Shown here in pieces: positions 38,510 to 49,857 of a stretch of DNA of 64,000 nt (its first letter is position 1; each line of letters starts with the position of its first letter). Under the pieces are notes generated by a model, which was given only the letters and a program-made list of their open reading frames with translations, ran no database searches and was not told the DNA's origin. The position numbers were made by a program, and so were the translations under genes. This DNA comes from Apophysomyces variabilis. Taxonomy: Eukaryota; Mucoromycota; Mucoromycetes; Mucorales; Mucoraceae. The DNA is taken from the NCBI GenBank assembly GCA_002749535.1, contig MZZL01000409.1, positions 3,902,775 through 3,966,774 on the forward strand. The letters run 5' to 3'.

Positions 38510-39599
38510 AAAAAGATTACCAGCTCTGTCTATCTTTCGGTTTTCCTTCATGGTTTTTCAATAAAACATAGAAAAATGTAACACATTGACCGTTTCATTT
38601 TCCTTCCATTCAATCATGCAAAACGAAAAAAAAAAGCCAAGATTGGTACACACATACATAGTTACTCGTTACCATGCATACAAAGTGACACAAACATTTC
38701 TGTTAATAAGACGTTGTTGGACAATCTTTCCGTATTAGGCACCACCCGAGGATTAAAAAAAGACATCTCGCATGTATCTGATGGTATCGGACAAGTCTTG
38801 GCGTTACAGAAGCATAAATATTTCTCTCAATCAAATTAGAGAAAAAGGAAAAGCTTAATTTAAGCCGACGACATATGTATGCTTGGTATATTAAGAAAAA
38901 GGAAAGCTGCATCGGCTTCCCATCTTTCGGCTTTTGATCCGTAGTTGACACTGATAGGTACAGAGTTTAAGCGGACGGAAGACAAAGATATAGGATCGAC
39001 ACTTTTAAGTGTACTATGCAAAGAATTGATAAGATAAAAAGCACAAAAACTTAAATCATACACTTGAGTCTTGGCAGGAGCTTTCAATACAATATAATAT
39101 AATATAATATCAGATAGCTATATCTTGTATGTAAAGTACCTTGTCAGAGTAAGTATCCCCTCTTATAGTTAGCTCAGCTTTTTTCCAATGAAAAATTTAG
39201 AATACAGTCAGTTGCATTGCCCCAAACGCAACAACAAATCGATGAATGGTGCGTATGTCTTGTGTGTATAGAGCCGTGTGAGTTAATTCGATGTTGGGGA
39301 ATTTTTTTTTCCTCGGCTCGTTTCCATATAAGGCAAACGGCTGGGGGGAGGGAACGAGAAAATCATAATAGAAAGCATGGAAAAAAGAAAAGAAAGTATT
39401 GTACAGGAATACATTAGTATATACAAATGACTATAAGAAAGCAAAAAAAAAGAAGAAGAAGAAGAAGAGAAAGTTGAGTAGGGTGTTAAAGGAGGGAGAG
39501 GTAGGAAAGTAAAGTGGGGAATGAAAAAAAAATGGTATAATATGAAAAAGTGAAATAGATAAACAAATGATGAATAATTTTTTTTCCTCTCTCTGTGCT
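38510..39599. other. Spacer between GRDP and PTC7 genes, no recognised gene
   Basis: About 1.1 kb between convergent genes. Minus-strand frames between 38703 and 39087 (one containing SVRLNSVPISVNYGSK) are open but match nothing I know and lack a clear start. An (AATAT)n run lies at 39091-39110 and a (GAA)n run near 39450-39465. Confidence 0.4.
39091..39110. repeat. (AATAT)4 short tandem repeat
   Basis: Four perfect five-base units occur in the spacer downstream of the PTC7 gene. No coding context. Confidence 0.9.
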
Positions 39600-41033
39600 T
39601 TACGGTAATGGAGGGGGGGATTTTTCTTGCGGATGTTCTTCTCGGTTCACAATAGCAACAAGTACCGTGATATCATCTAGTTTACCGCCCTAATTCAAGA
39701 CAAGAAAAATAAAAAGGGGGAAAAGCAAAGGCAAAAGGGGGGGAAGGGTGAAGGATGAGAACCAATGGCCTATGGATTGGGTGTATGTGCTCACCTGATA
39801 ATAAAGACCTTCATGCATTGCTCTTACTTGGAAAGGGGAAGTGGGGTTATCCGGGTCCTCGCTCACGATTTTTGCTCTTTGAGCAAGAGCATCCGAAATG
39901 GCTTGGGATATATTAGAGGAAGTCGCTTGATCGGCATGTTGGTCGGTCACGCGCTGTTGTATACATTTCTGCACCTCCTCCATAATCTCTTCATCGTAAA
40001 GGTTATCAAATAGCCCATCTGATGCCAAGATAACAATATCCCCCTCTTCCACTTTGACAGTGAATTGCTATTATATTGTTACAGTGCATAATTCTTTTTA
40101 GTTGATGTATCTAAAAATGAAAAAAGCATCTTATAGTTTTATCCTCACCTGTGCATCAGTCGGAGCATCAAAGGAAGCCGTGCCCAGCTGATAAGGATAA
40201 TTGAACGAGTGCTGTTGTTCTTCCGATCGAAAAATAAAATTATTCCGTCTGATCACTGATACGCCGCAATCACCCAAATTTGCAATGCGTAATTCATCTT
40301 GACATAGTATGACAACACAGGCTGTTGTTGAACCCACAATGCCCTGCAAAAAAAAAAGGAAAATAAAAAACGTACCATTTGGCTCGGTGAGAACCATACT
40401 GTGACGAGCTGGTTTTGTACTTGTTTTAGTATGTTGGGGATAAAACTAACTCACCTCATGTTGTGCATCCAATGTAGTAAGGTGAAAGGCGTTTTCCAGT
40501 ATCAAGACTGGATCTGGATTGTCTTGGCGTACGGGATAAGGTCGGACGTTGCTTTTGATACGATCCAATTCCATTTGAGCATAATGCATTAGTTTACGTG
40601 AGTACAAAGCTGGATTCGCGCCTGTTTGGGAAAGCCAAATGAAATTTTAGGGAAAGGAAGGAAAAACAGCAAACTTTCTTTGATTACCAGCTTGTGTTCT
40701 CCAGCCACCTACACCATCTGCGACGCCCAATGCGTCTGGTCTTTTGAAATAAGCGTCATCGCCTATCTGAGCACTGGAATAAATGGTATTATCCTGCGGA
40801 GAAGATAAATCTGTTTTTCCTGGTTTAGCGAAACCGGAGGCACCATGTTTGAGGGTATAAGAAAGGTGTGGTGTGGAAGGCAAAGCAGGATCAAAGAAGT
40901 CTATGACATTCAAATTGGAACGTGCTTTTTCTTGTTGTGAAACGGCAGCTGCTGATCGACATGAGATGGGTGTATGAAAGGATCGAGTGAGGACTCTGTG
41001 CATGGGTTGACGAACCAAGACATGGCGGAACAT
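39600..41033 (-). CDS. PTC7: Mitochondrial PP2C-type phosphatase, PTC7/PPTC7 homologue
   Basis: Ptc7 is a metal-dependent Ser/Thr phosphatase of mitochondria; in yeast it acts on coenzyme Q biosynthesis protein Coq7 and influences mitochondrial turnover. The N terminus from 41033 is a clear presequence (MFRHVLVRQPMHRVLTRSF). PP2C motifs follow: GDDAYFKR, LGVADGVGGWRTQAG, NPALYSRKLMHYAQ, GIVGSTTACVVIL, NLGDCGVSVIRR, GDIVILASDGLFDNLYDEE and a last exon GGKLDDITVLVAIVNRE. The metal-binding aspartates (DD, DG, DG, DD) are all present. The stop is at 39600. Four introns of ordinary size separate the exons. Length is about 370 residues, normal for the family. Confidence 0.95.
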
Positions 41034-41943
41034 GACTGAGAAGCAAAGTGGGAAAAAAAGTTATACGTTGGGAAAAAAAGGGGAGAAACACGGTGGAAAA
41101 TGACCTAAAAAAGGGGAGAGACGGAGGAGAGAGGGAGAGAGAAAGACAGACGGTTGGCTGCAAAAGAAAAAAAAAATCAGCCTTTTTTTTATGTCCCCGT
41201 CGCCTGAGGTTTTTTTGGTTTCAACCTCGTGAATTTGGGTTTATGCCCTCTATTACTATATTATTATTATTATTCTATGTATATACTATCTTTGCATTTG
41301 GGATAATAAACAATATAACCCTTTTATACATATACAAGAGCGGATATATATGTTGTTGTTGTTTCTTTTCTTCTTCTTTTCTTTCTATTCGATCAATAGA
41401 AGGATATAACATATACACACACATGCCACTTGATATCTTTTTACAATCCCCGACCATTGGGCAAAGGAAACTTTTGGGTCATCCGTCGCACAGACCAACC
41501 ATTGCCTTTCGATGTACAGAAAAAATTAGGAGAGAAAAAAGCAAAAAGAGAAAATAGAAAAGATCATCGTAACGATAGATTATCCGCATTGTATATACAT
41601 ACATACATAGCTTGAATATCACTTATTTATTATTCAATTTAGTCTCTGCTTATCACTTACCCTCTTCTCTCTCTGTTTCTCTTTCTCTTTTTCTCTCTCT
41701 CTCTCTCTCTAAAAGAAAATGAATGTAACAGGAGCCTCAAAGTCTTCCTATTTTAAACAGTTACAACCCTTTTTATGTTTTAAAAAAAAAGAAAGAAAAA
41801 AAACTTTTTTTTCTCTCTTCTTCTTTCCTTCTTTTATTCTTTTCTTCCTTTTTTCCTTCTTTTTCTTTTGTTTTGGTGTAGTAATTCCTGCAACATTCTT
41901 TATTCCTCTCGCCCTCGGTCGAAATAAGACATAAAATACCCCA
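41034..41943. promoter_or_regulatory. Divergent spacer upstream of PTC7 and the coiled-coil gene
   Basis: About 910 bases that hold two promoters. TATTATTATTAT near 41262, (TTG)n near 41353, a CT-repeat tract at 41662-41710 and T-rich runs to 41870 are visible. No convincing gene is seen. Confidence 0.35.
41662..41710 (+). repeat. CT-rich tract upstream of the coiled-coil gene
   Basis: A 49-base pyrimidine tract, mostly CT dinucleotides, lies about 235 bases upstream of the start codon. Such tracts are common in fungal promoters and 5' leaders; function is not shown. Confidence 0.8.
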
Positions 41944-43525
41944 ATGCGAACGCCATTAGGAATCAGTACTTTGCAAAAACGAGGTCGTGAAGTACCACAA
42001 CCACCTATACCGACACCACCACCAGAAGATACAACACCGCGACGATTCAGTGCAAATTCCAACCTCATGAATTACTCCATTCCAAATCAACCTACTTTTA
42101 ATTCAAACACCATAGGCTCTACCGTCTTGACCGTGACGCGAGAAATTCAACAGGCTACATCCGATACAAAAACACGCCAACTGGAGAGTCAAATTGAAGC
42201 CTTGACACTACAAAATGTGAAACTCCAAAGGACAAACCGCTTGCTGAAGGTCGATACAGATAATTTAATTAAACAAAAAACACAGCCTTTGAAAGACGCG
42301 ATTCAGGAATTGACCGCAACAAATGTTCGACTCCAACGAGCCAATCGGTTATTACAAGATGAACTGGACGAGAAAAAGGCTGAATGGAATAGGTGGCGAG
42401 AGGATCAGATCATCCATATGCGATCCGTGGGGCCTGAATACGAATACCTGGTACAAACCGTAAACCTCCTTCGCCGTCAGGTAAGAAATACACGTGGTTT
42501 TCTTTTTTTTTTTCTTTTCTACTCGTTCTCTATTTTTCTTTTTTTTTTTTTTCCCCTGACTTAAACGCAAATTTCTTTTTCTTCAGCTCAACGGAGACAC
42601 TACATGTGAAACCACATGCTGCTATACTCTGAAACCTGTCGATCCTTCCACGATGGTCATGACTTTGCCTCCCAAATCAAATACTCAGGAGAAGGGGGAA
42701 GAAGATGATGAAGCACAGGAAGAAGAAATGGAGCCACAACATATGTGTCGACCCATCATTCACTCTTCTACATCCCATGGCTCCTACGCAGCTCAATTGG
42801 AGATACGCCTAGGCGAATTGGAACAGACCATCGAATCCTTGCTGGCCGAAAAAGAACAGTTAGAACAACAACTCAACTATAGAGATAGTGATATGGAAAT
42901 GCTTAAACAAGAACTAAGAATCAAAGATGATATCGTCACCCGTTTGGAGCAAGACTTCATCCATCTTGAATCTCAGGTGTCGCAGTTACAAAAGGTAGTT
43001 CTTCAGGTTCTTTTGACATCTCCCATGTTGGTGGCTGACAGAACTTTATTTCAGAAACCTCGGGATAGCGCGCGAAATTCCATCACGCGTAACCCCAAAC
43101 GCCATTCACAGATCTTGATGGATACAAAACGACGATCCCTGGCTATCAAAGACACACAGATGCTCGAGGAACTATTGTTACAGCAGTATGAAGAGGACAC
43201 GGACCTGGACGATGATCGTGACACTGTGGATACGGACAAAGATACCAAGATGACAACACCCCCTAGGTCATCCACCCCACTAGGCTTAGACGAGGACGAT
43301 AGTATGTTCCTAACAATCTCATCCTATGCCACACCTGGCACATATACCAATACCCATTCATCCACCAGACATACAATGATTGTCCCTTTTAGCATCATGA
43401 CCATTTTGCTAGGAATAGCTGCTCAATTACGAATCACCGACGATTGGACCCTACCCATCACCCTCGCCGTCCTTGTCTCAGGGTACACAGGCAAGGGCAC
43501 TCAAGTCAAGCTTAAACCGGCTTAA
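41944..43525 (+). CDS. Coiled-coil protein with C-terminal hydrophobic anchor, unknown function
   Basis: The product starts MRTPLGISTLQKRG at 41944. A Pro-rich N terminus is followed by long heptad-type helices (TRQLESQIEALTLQNVKLQ, LTATNVRLQRANRLLQDELD). After an intron at about 42481-42586 and an acidic linker, another coiled coil appears (LEIRLGELEQTIESLLAEKE, LKQELRIKDDIVTRLEQDF). A short intron follows, then a disordered segment with RNSITRNPKRHSQ. Near the end is a hydrophobic block (MIVPFSIMTILLGIAAQL, LPITLAVLVSGYTG) and a Lys-rich tail KGTQVKLKPA. This arrangement suggests a cytosolic coiled coil anchored in a membrane by its C terminus. I recognise no family. Confidence 0.75.
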
Positions 43526-43942
43526 ACTTTTTTTTCACATCTTTTTTTTTCCCCACCATTTTCTCCTATTCTTTTCTCATTGCTCCATCTTCTTGTTTTT
43601 GTTGGTTTCTGAATTTTTTTTTTTTGCATGTATACCCTTGTTCGTTTTGTTTGGCATTAGAAACGCATATCTCTATTTGTTCTGATATTTGCGCTTGTTT
43701 TTTTCTTTTCTCTTTTCCTTCTCTGTATATATATTCAATAAGATGGATATTAACTTTATCCACAAGTCAAATATTCGGTTAAACAAAAAATAAATTAAAA
43801 GAAATAAGAAAAAAAGAACTTGACTGTGAAAAGCAAAGTCGAAGAAGGGAGGTCGTTATTGTATAGTAGGGACAAAAAAGAAAAAGGAAAACCAGAGAGG
43901 CACACAGACGAAAAAAGAAAAGGGCATTGGGAGTGCATGCAT
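43526..43942. other. Convergent 3' flanks of the coiled-coil gene and FOL3
   Basis: A 417-base spacer with T- and A-homopolymer runs. No gene is seen. Confidence 0.5.
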
Positions 43943-45217
43943 TTACCTTAACAACCGGTAGAAATCTGCTACGAGATAAAGTGAGCCACAAAGAACGACC
44001 AGATCTTGCCCAGAACAATACATTGTTCCCACTTTCTGTAGGGCTGTGGTCAAGTCTTTGCATGCATGGGCATTGACTGTCATGGCTTTCGCTTGATCAG
44101 CTATTTCCTGAGGAGGAAGGCAATGGATCCAGGGCATGCCTGCGGGCTGTGAAAAAGGAACGGAGACCACCTCGTCCTTGGCTTGCAAAAGTTGGCTTAA
44201 CATCTCGCCAAGATCCTTTCCTGCAGTTGCACCGAGGATCCATAGCACTCGATTGAAGGAACGCTGTTGCATGACCGTATTAATGTACGTTCGAAGCGCG
44301 CGGGTGGCCGGTGGATTATGTGCTCCATCTACCAGAATTTCAGGAACAGACCCGCCCAGGTCGGTTGGTAGCGAGACCCAGTCCAGACGCCCTGGCCATC
44401 GCGTCTGTGCCATGCCCTTTTGTAAATCCTCGCGGCGAAGATGGAAAACAGCCCGTCGACCCAACCAATCCAGAGCTGCGACGGCCGTGGCCGAATTCGC
44501 GCGTTGATACTCGCCATGAAGGGCGATCTGGTAGTCATACTGAATTTGCCAACGTTCGTCCACGTATTGATCTAGATGCAATGTCCCTTGGGAAGCTGTG
44601 GCAGGCTTCACCACGACGTAAGGGGCGCCCACCTGCTGTGCATAACCAACAAGGATTTTCAAAGCACCGGGCTCGTCCTCTTGCGGGGCAATCACCACTG
44701 GGCAACCTTTCTTCATAATCCCTGCCTTGGCCCGAGCGATCAATGGCACCGAATTGCCCAGCAAGCCGGCATGATCCCATCCTATCGCGGTGATAATAGT
44801 CATCAACGGCTGTTCAAAGACATTGGTCGCATCCTGTTCTCCTCCGAGACCAACTTCAATGACGGCCACCTCTACTTGTTGTTGATCGAGTAACCATAAT
44901 GCCGATGCGACCAGACGCTCAAATGATGTAGCGCCCAGACCATGCTGGGCATCTGTCGTCATTATGTAGGCGCATGCCTCATCAAACAAGGACTGGCTTA
45001 CAGGTTCTGCATTGATTTGAATGCTATCGCGTGGTTCCAGAAAGTGAGGGGAATTGAATCGACCAACGCGTAAACCGTGCTGCTGCAACACGGACGCTAC
45101 ATAGGCACAGACGGAACCCTTTCCGTTCGTACCAGCCACATGTACTACCTTCAGACGTTTGTGTGGGTTCCCGACGAGTTCCAGCAAGCAATGGATACGT
45201 TCGAGGCCAAAATCCAT
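43943..45217 (-). CDS. FOL3: Dihydrofolate synthase (Mur ligase-like)
   Basis: The enzyme adds glutamate to dihydropteroate in folate synthesis. From the ATG at 45217 the product reads MDFGLERIHCLLELVGNP, the usual start of the family. The ATP loop VVHVAGTNGKGSVCAYVASV follows, then GRFNSPHFLEPRDSIQIN, TSFERLVASALWLL, VAVIEVGLGGEQDATNV (metal site), IGWDHAGLLGNSV, KAGIMKKGCPVV and EILVDGAHNPPATRAL. The protein ends LYLVADFYRLLR at 43943. The family also includes mitochondrial and cytosolic folylpolyglutamate synthases; the short form without a targeting peptide and the FGLERI start favour Fol3. The frame stays open upstream to 45457, but that part is T-rich and reads as UTR or intron. Confidence 0.9.
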   Translation of the reverse strand: MDFGLERIHCLLELVGNPHKRLKVVHVAGTNGKGSVCAYVASVLQQHGLRVGRFNSPHFLEPRDSIQINAEPVSQSLFDEACAYIMTTDAQHGLGATSFERLVASALWLLDQQQVEVAVIEVGLGGEQDATNVFEQPLMTIITAIGWDHAGLLGNSVPLIARAKAGIMKKGCPVVIAPQEDEPGALKILVGYAQQVGAPYVVVKPATASQGTLHLDQYVDERWQIQYDYQIALHGEYQRANSATAVAALDWLGRRAVFHLRREDLQKGMAQTRWPGRLDWVSLPTDLGGSVPEILVDGAHNPPATRALRTYINTVMQQRSFNRVLWILGATAGKDLGEMLSQLLQAKDEVVSVPFSQPAGMPWIHCLPPQEIADQAKAMTVNAHACKDLTTALQKVGTMYCSGQDLVVLCGSLYLVADFYRLLR

Positions 45218-45601
45218 AGAAAGCGGAAGATTACGAAAGAGAAAAAAAAAGAAGATTAGAAAAAGCCGATTTTCTGGAAGCCCCATAGACTGAACGTATT
45301 TTCCACTAAACCATTGGCCACAGTCCAGGTTCTTCCACAGAACCATGTTGGCCAAGAAGAACAACAATAAGAAGAAGATAAACACAAAACAAAGCCTGCA
45401 GTTTCTTTTTTTGGTGATAATCCATTGCCAAACGACTAGTGCATAGATCACACACACAACACAATACGCTTTCTTACAACACGAACTTGTATACAGAAAA
45501 CCCTTTAGCAGAATGAAAGAAAGGCAAGGGCAAGCTTGAAAGAGTCACAACGTCTTTTTTTTTCTTTTGGTTTACCTTGTTGGTTTCACAGGGACCCTCC
45601 C
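45218..45601. promoter_or_regulatory. Divergent promoter region between FOL3 and PER1
   Basis: A 384-base spacer between start codons facing away from each other. T-rich and A-rich tracts dominate, and no specific site could be defended. An upstream FOL3 exon cannot be excluded. Confidence 0.35.
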
Positions 45602-46579
45602 ATGAAACGGGCGATCGTGGTGTTTGCATGTCTCATTCTTCATGTGGTCTTGGCATCCGAAGGAGACGATGCGCCTGCATTTAAGATGTGCGTCGATAAC
45701 TGTCATGACACTTCATGTCCAGTTTCCCTTTCATTCCATCCTAGATTCGCTTGCAGCTCTTACAAAGGAAATTGCGAGTATTATTGCATGCACGAATTAA
45801 CAGACCGAGCGCTTGACGAAGGTCTGCCCATGGTCCAGTATTACGGAAAATGGCCATTTTACCGGTTGGCAGGACTGCAAGAACCAGCATCGGTTGTCTT
45901 CTCCATTGGAAACGGTCTGGTGCATTATCGCTATTACAAGATCCTTTCGCGTGAGATACCTGTTGCTTACTTTTATAAACCATTCCTCTTGGCCTTTGCC
46001 TTGATTGGCGTGAACACATGGATTTGGAGCACTGTCTTTCACGCACGCGATCTGAACTGGACTCAGAATATGGACTATTTCAGTGCAGGCTTCTCACTCC
46101 TCTATGGTTTTTATTTTGCAATCCTTCGCGTGTTCCATGTGCGTCATGCTAGCACCATCAAAATACTGGGCGCGGTCCTACTCATGCTCTTCGTCATGCA
46201 TATATCCTATCTATCATTCGTCCACCTCGATTTCGGTTACAACATCTTCATTTCCGTTGTCGTAGGCGTGGCACAATCTTTGCTGTGGATTGGATGGGCC
46301 ATCATGCAATACGTCAAACGAACGCCGTCTCGATCTTATGCGTTTCTCATCCTCATGTTCGTCCTCGGTGTGCTGACAGCCAGTATGCTGGAAGTGTTTG
46401 ATTTTCCACCCATCTGGCGCGTTTTCGATGCTCACAGTTTATGGCACTTCTCTACCATCCTAATTACACCGTTTTTCTACCGGTTTGTCATTGAAGATGC
46501 ATGGCAGGAAATGGGTCTACAATACAGTCGATGGGAAAATCCAAAAGCCTTTGCAGGGCAAGAATGGCTTCCTTCATAG
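45602..46579 (+). CDS. PER1: PER1/PGAP3-type GPI-lipid remodelling protein
   Basis: Per1 is an endoplasmic reticulum membrane protein of the CREST hydrolase superfamily that removes the sn-2 acyl chain from GPI anchors. The intronless product starts at 45602 with a signal peptide (MKRAIVVFACLILHVVLAS). A luminal cysteine-rich domain follows (MCVDNCHDTSCP, ACSSYKGNCEYYCMHEL), then QYYGKWPFYRLAGLQEPASV and seven or so membrane spans (HYRYYKILSREIP, WSTVFHARDLNWTQNMDY, FHVRHASTIKILGAVL). CREST-type conserved residues appear as FHARDxxxTExxDYF-like sequence and, near the end, HSLWHFSTILITPFFYRF. The length of 326 residues is normal for the family. Confidence 0.95.
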   Translation: MKRAIVVFACLILHVVLASEGDDAPAFKMCVDNCHDTSCPVSLSFHPRFACSSYKGNCEYYCMHELTDRALDEGLPMVQYYGKWPFYRLAGLQEPASVVFSIGNGLVHYRYYKILSREIPVAYFYKPFLLAFALIGVNTWIWSTVFHARDLNWTQNMDYFSAGFSLLYGFYFAILRVFHVRHASTIKILGAVLLMLFVMHISYLSFVHLDFGYNIFISVVVGVAQSLLWIGWAIMQYVKRTPSRSYAFLILMFVLGVLTASMLEVFDFPPIWRVFDAHSLWHFSTILITPFFYRFVIEDAWQEMGLQYSRWENPKAFAGQEWLPS

Positions 46580-47003
46580 AAATTTTTCTCTTTTTTTTTT
46601 TTACTTATACCGAATCAAACCGAATAGACGATGCATACTGCTATTGACTTGCTTTCTCTCGCTCACTATATTTATCTCTTGCTAATTTACTAATAAAAGA
46701 ATAAGAAAAAGGAACATCACGGATCATCCGTATGGATATATTTCGGGATGGTGAGAAAGGCAATTGCATTTTTTTCCTGTGATAGAAAAGTAGGCATACA
46801 TGAATTTTCCCAGGGGTAAAAAAAAATTGGTGAACTGACTGACACAGTACGGGAAAGTAGCAGCAGGGCAAAGCTGCAATTGAAAATCAGTGACGGGTAA
46901 ATTTTTTGTACACACAAAAGTTTCTTCCCCCGTCGCTCTGCTGCCTCCGTTTTCTTATTGTGCGCAACAGAAAAACGTAGTGTTTTCCTGCACCGATACT
47001 ACG
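46580..47003. other. Spacer between PER1 and RRP6
   Basis: A 424-base region holding the PER1 3' flank and RRP6 promoter, with several minus-strand frames that look like chance. Confidence 0.4.
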
Positions 47004-49457
47004 ATGGCCGATATACCTAATCCAGCAGAGAACTTCAAGGAATTCCAGGGATCTCTGTTTAAGGCGCTTGTCTCCGCTACGACAGCCGCAACGAGTTTAC
47101 CGGCAGACGATCTCGGCTTCTATCGATCACTGGATAGAGACTTTGCAAAGGATCTCGATCAAGTTGGATCGCGTCTGTTACGATTGTCCAATCAGTTATT
47201 ACAGCATTGCGCAAAGGATACGGGCGTTGATGCATCGACATTCGAAGATATTGACGATGTAACGGATCGGTTTGGTGGAGCCATCGATGTGATTGACAGT
47301 TTGTTCGAAAAAGCCGTAAGTGGTCGAAAGAGAAATGGAGTAAAAACGTAAAGAAAAAAAATCATTCGAGCAACATTTTGAGCAGGACGTTTGTCTGGAC
47401 GAACTGCAAGGCCGAACACGTAAACCGAACGTCCAGGTGGAGCAGGCCACACCTGAAGTCACTCAGATTTCCACAAAGGTATGGGGAAGGAGAGAAAGCG
47501 GGATTCTGGCAGACATTAGCTTATGATGATGGTTTCAGTCACAAGCCCGCAAGCTAGAATACAAATTACTGCATGCCAAGAACATTGTTCGTCCGCAGCT
47601 GAAATTCAAGGATCGTGTGGATAATTCGCCCAATACGCCATTTCAACGAAAGATTATTTTCAAACCACATGCAATGGTTCCTTTGGATCATGGTGAGTGC
47701 ATCAAGCAGTTGGTTTATTCTTTTTTTTATGTGTCCGTTTGAACTAAAACTTTTGCTGCAAAAAGACCTTGCAGATACCGAGACAGATCAAGATGGAATG
47801 CAACGTTCATTACCGCACCCTTATATCTACGAAATTCAGCACATTACGTATCCCGATCATATGTTTGAGCAACGAGAACCTATTATGTATAAGCCATTTG
47901 ACGAAACTTCTGCAACATGGGTAGATACTGAAGAGGGTCTGGTTCAAATGATGGAGAAGCTCAAGGGCGAACGAGAGATTGCCATCGATCTGGAACATCA
48001 CAATTATCGTAGCTATCAAGGATTCACGTGTCTAATGCAACTGAGTACACGTGAGGAGGACTTTATCATTGATGCCCTGGAAGTTAGAGATAAATTGTGG
48101 ATGCTCAACGAGTATTTCGCCGATCCCAACATTGTTAAGGTAAGACCAATGAACCTCAAGTTCTAGGGAGGATGACTGATTTGACTGATTCATTGTGATG
48201 TAACAGCTTCTTCATGGTGCGGAAAGTGATATTATCTGGCTTCAGCGCGATTTTGGTTTATACATTGTGAATCTCTTTGACACCTATTTTGCTACCAAGG
48301 TTCTTTGTAAGTTGGAACTTTAGGATGTGGAACCAATAAGGATTAACGGTTTGGATTGTGCAGCCTTCCCTCAACATGGTCTAGCGTATTTGCTTAAAAA
48401 GTATTGTTCTGTGGACGCGGATAAGGCGTACCAGTTGGCTGATTGGAGGATAAGGTTTGTGGGATATAATTAAGGTTTACACTAAATCTGGTGTAGACCC
48501 TTACCCGAGGAAATGCTAAAATACGCTCGTGCCGACACTCATTATCTGTTGTACATTTACGACTGTTTGCGAAATGAGCTGTTATCGCAATCATCCGGAA
48601 ACGAGAACCTCTTGCGCTCGGTTTTACAGCGATCAGCACAACTAGCACAGACCAAGCACGAAAAAGATGTGTACGATGCCGAAACTGGTTTAGGACCGAG
48701 TGGATGGAAGAATTTGTTAGAGAAATGGAGACACCCAATGAACACTCAACAGTTTGCTGTGTTCAAAGCACTTCACCGATGGCGTGATCATGTTGCCAGA
48801 GAGGAAGATGAGTCTGTACGATATGTTCTTCCCAACCACATGCTGTTTGCTCTTGTGGAACGCATGCCGACCGAATCCTCTGGAGTGATTGGATGCTGTA
48901 ACCCGTGTCCCTCACTTGTACGAATGAACGCGCAGGCTGTGGCGATGGTCATTCAGCGCGCTAAGACCGAGGCTCTCATGACCGGTAGCGAATCAGCTGC
49001 GCCTTCAATTCCAACAACGCAACCGATTTTGACAAAGCCGGTGTCTCAAACGGTTAAAATCGAAAGAAAGATAGATCCTTCCTTGTTCGATCTTCAGAAA
49101 GTGCGGGAAATACGGGAAAAAGATGCAATGAAACTGTGTAAACTCTCATCCGCATTATTTGGGGATCTATGCGAAAACACGGTCGATTTATCAGCGCAGA
49201 AGCTTGTGGAATCGATCCGATCATCTATCAAATTGACACTGCCATTTGAAGGATTGAAGATGAGACCTGTGATCCCAGCAGCAACAGCGGTATCAGGTGT
49301 GACAGCTGTTGAAGTGAAGCAAAAAGTAGAAGAAGAAAAAGAACATGTGTTTGTGGCTGCTGAACAACGAGAGACTAAGCGAAAGGATAGAGAAGAAGTC
49401 ATTGTATTGAAACAATTCAGTAGAAAGAAAAAGAAACAGAAACAGACCACTGTTTAA
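47004..49457 (+). CDS. RRP6: Nuclear exosome 3'-5' exoribonuclease Rrp6 (EXOSC10)
   Basis: Rrp6 is the nuclear exosome-associated exonuclease that trims rRNA, snoRNA and snRNA and degrades aberrant transcripts. The product starts [16 protein letters not shown] at 47004; the N-terminal PMC2NT helix region ([32 protein letters not shown]) would bind the Rrp47/C1D partner. The DEDD-Y exonuclease domain has exonuclease motif I in [20 protein letters not shown], motif II in [19 protein letters not shown] and motif III in [21 protein letters not shown]. The HRDC domain follows ([36 protein letters not shown]). The tail is Lys-rich ([15 protein letters not shown]) and ends at 49457. Seven or so introns of 50-90 bases are present. 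All catalytic acidic residues are intact. Confidence 0.95.
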
Positions 49458-49857
49458 TAAATCATAATATTAGCATCAGTACCTATTTTTTCTGCTTATG
49501 TTTTCCCTGAGGAATAGAGCGTATTCCCCCCTCTCCTAGCTTTATGAGCAGTAATTCCCAGTTTTACGTGGGAAATTTACACAAAGCATTCTTCCCGTTC
49601 AATCGGGTAAAATTTCTGGAAAAGTGTGGGGAAATGGAAAAATGTACAAAAACGGAGAAACTGTATCTCTGCTCTCCCTCCTCGTACTTTTTTTTGTTCG
49701 GTTCATATTGGCACGTGATTTGAAAAAGATCAAACGTTTGTGGCGCCCCTCTCCCGATATAAAAGTCTTATTTTGTTTACATCCTTTGCATTTTCCTCTC
49801 TATCTTCCTCTTCTTCTTCTTAAAAAGAAAAGAAAAAAGAAAAGAAAAAAAAGAGAC
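49458..49857. promoter_or_regulatory. Promoter region of the Jen1-like transporter
   Basis: A 400-base spacer after RRP6. A TATA-like box lies at 49758-49764, about 95 bases before the start codon, and a purine-rich leader (AAAGAAAAG repeats) lies just before the ATG. No carbon-source operator is claimed. Confidence 0.4.
49758..49764 (+). promoter_or_regulatory. TATA-like box of the Jen1-like gene
   Basis: The heptamer TATAAAA lies about 95 bases upstream of the start codon at 49858, in a plausible position for a fungal core promoter. Confidence 0.5.

Noticed and set aside
38703..39087. Minus-strand small gene downstream of PTC7
   Set aside because: Frames are open and one looks mildly protein-like, but no ATG start, consistent splicing or recognisable motif could be found.
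41748..42068. 106-residue minus-strand frame opposite the coiled-coil gene start
   Set aside because: It is mostly Lys/Arg/Glu from a pyrimidine-rich leader read antisense.
45218..45457. N-terminal extension of FOL3 to 45457
   Set aside because: The extra frame is a run of Phe/Leu from a T-rich tract, and the conserved start of the family is at 45217.
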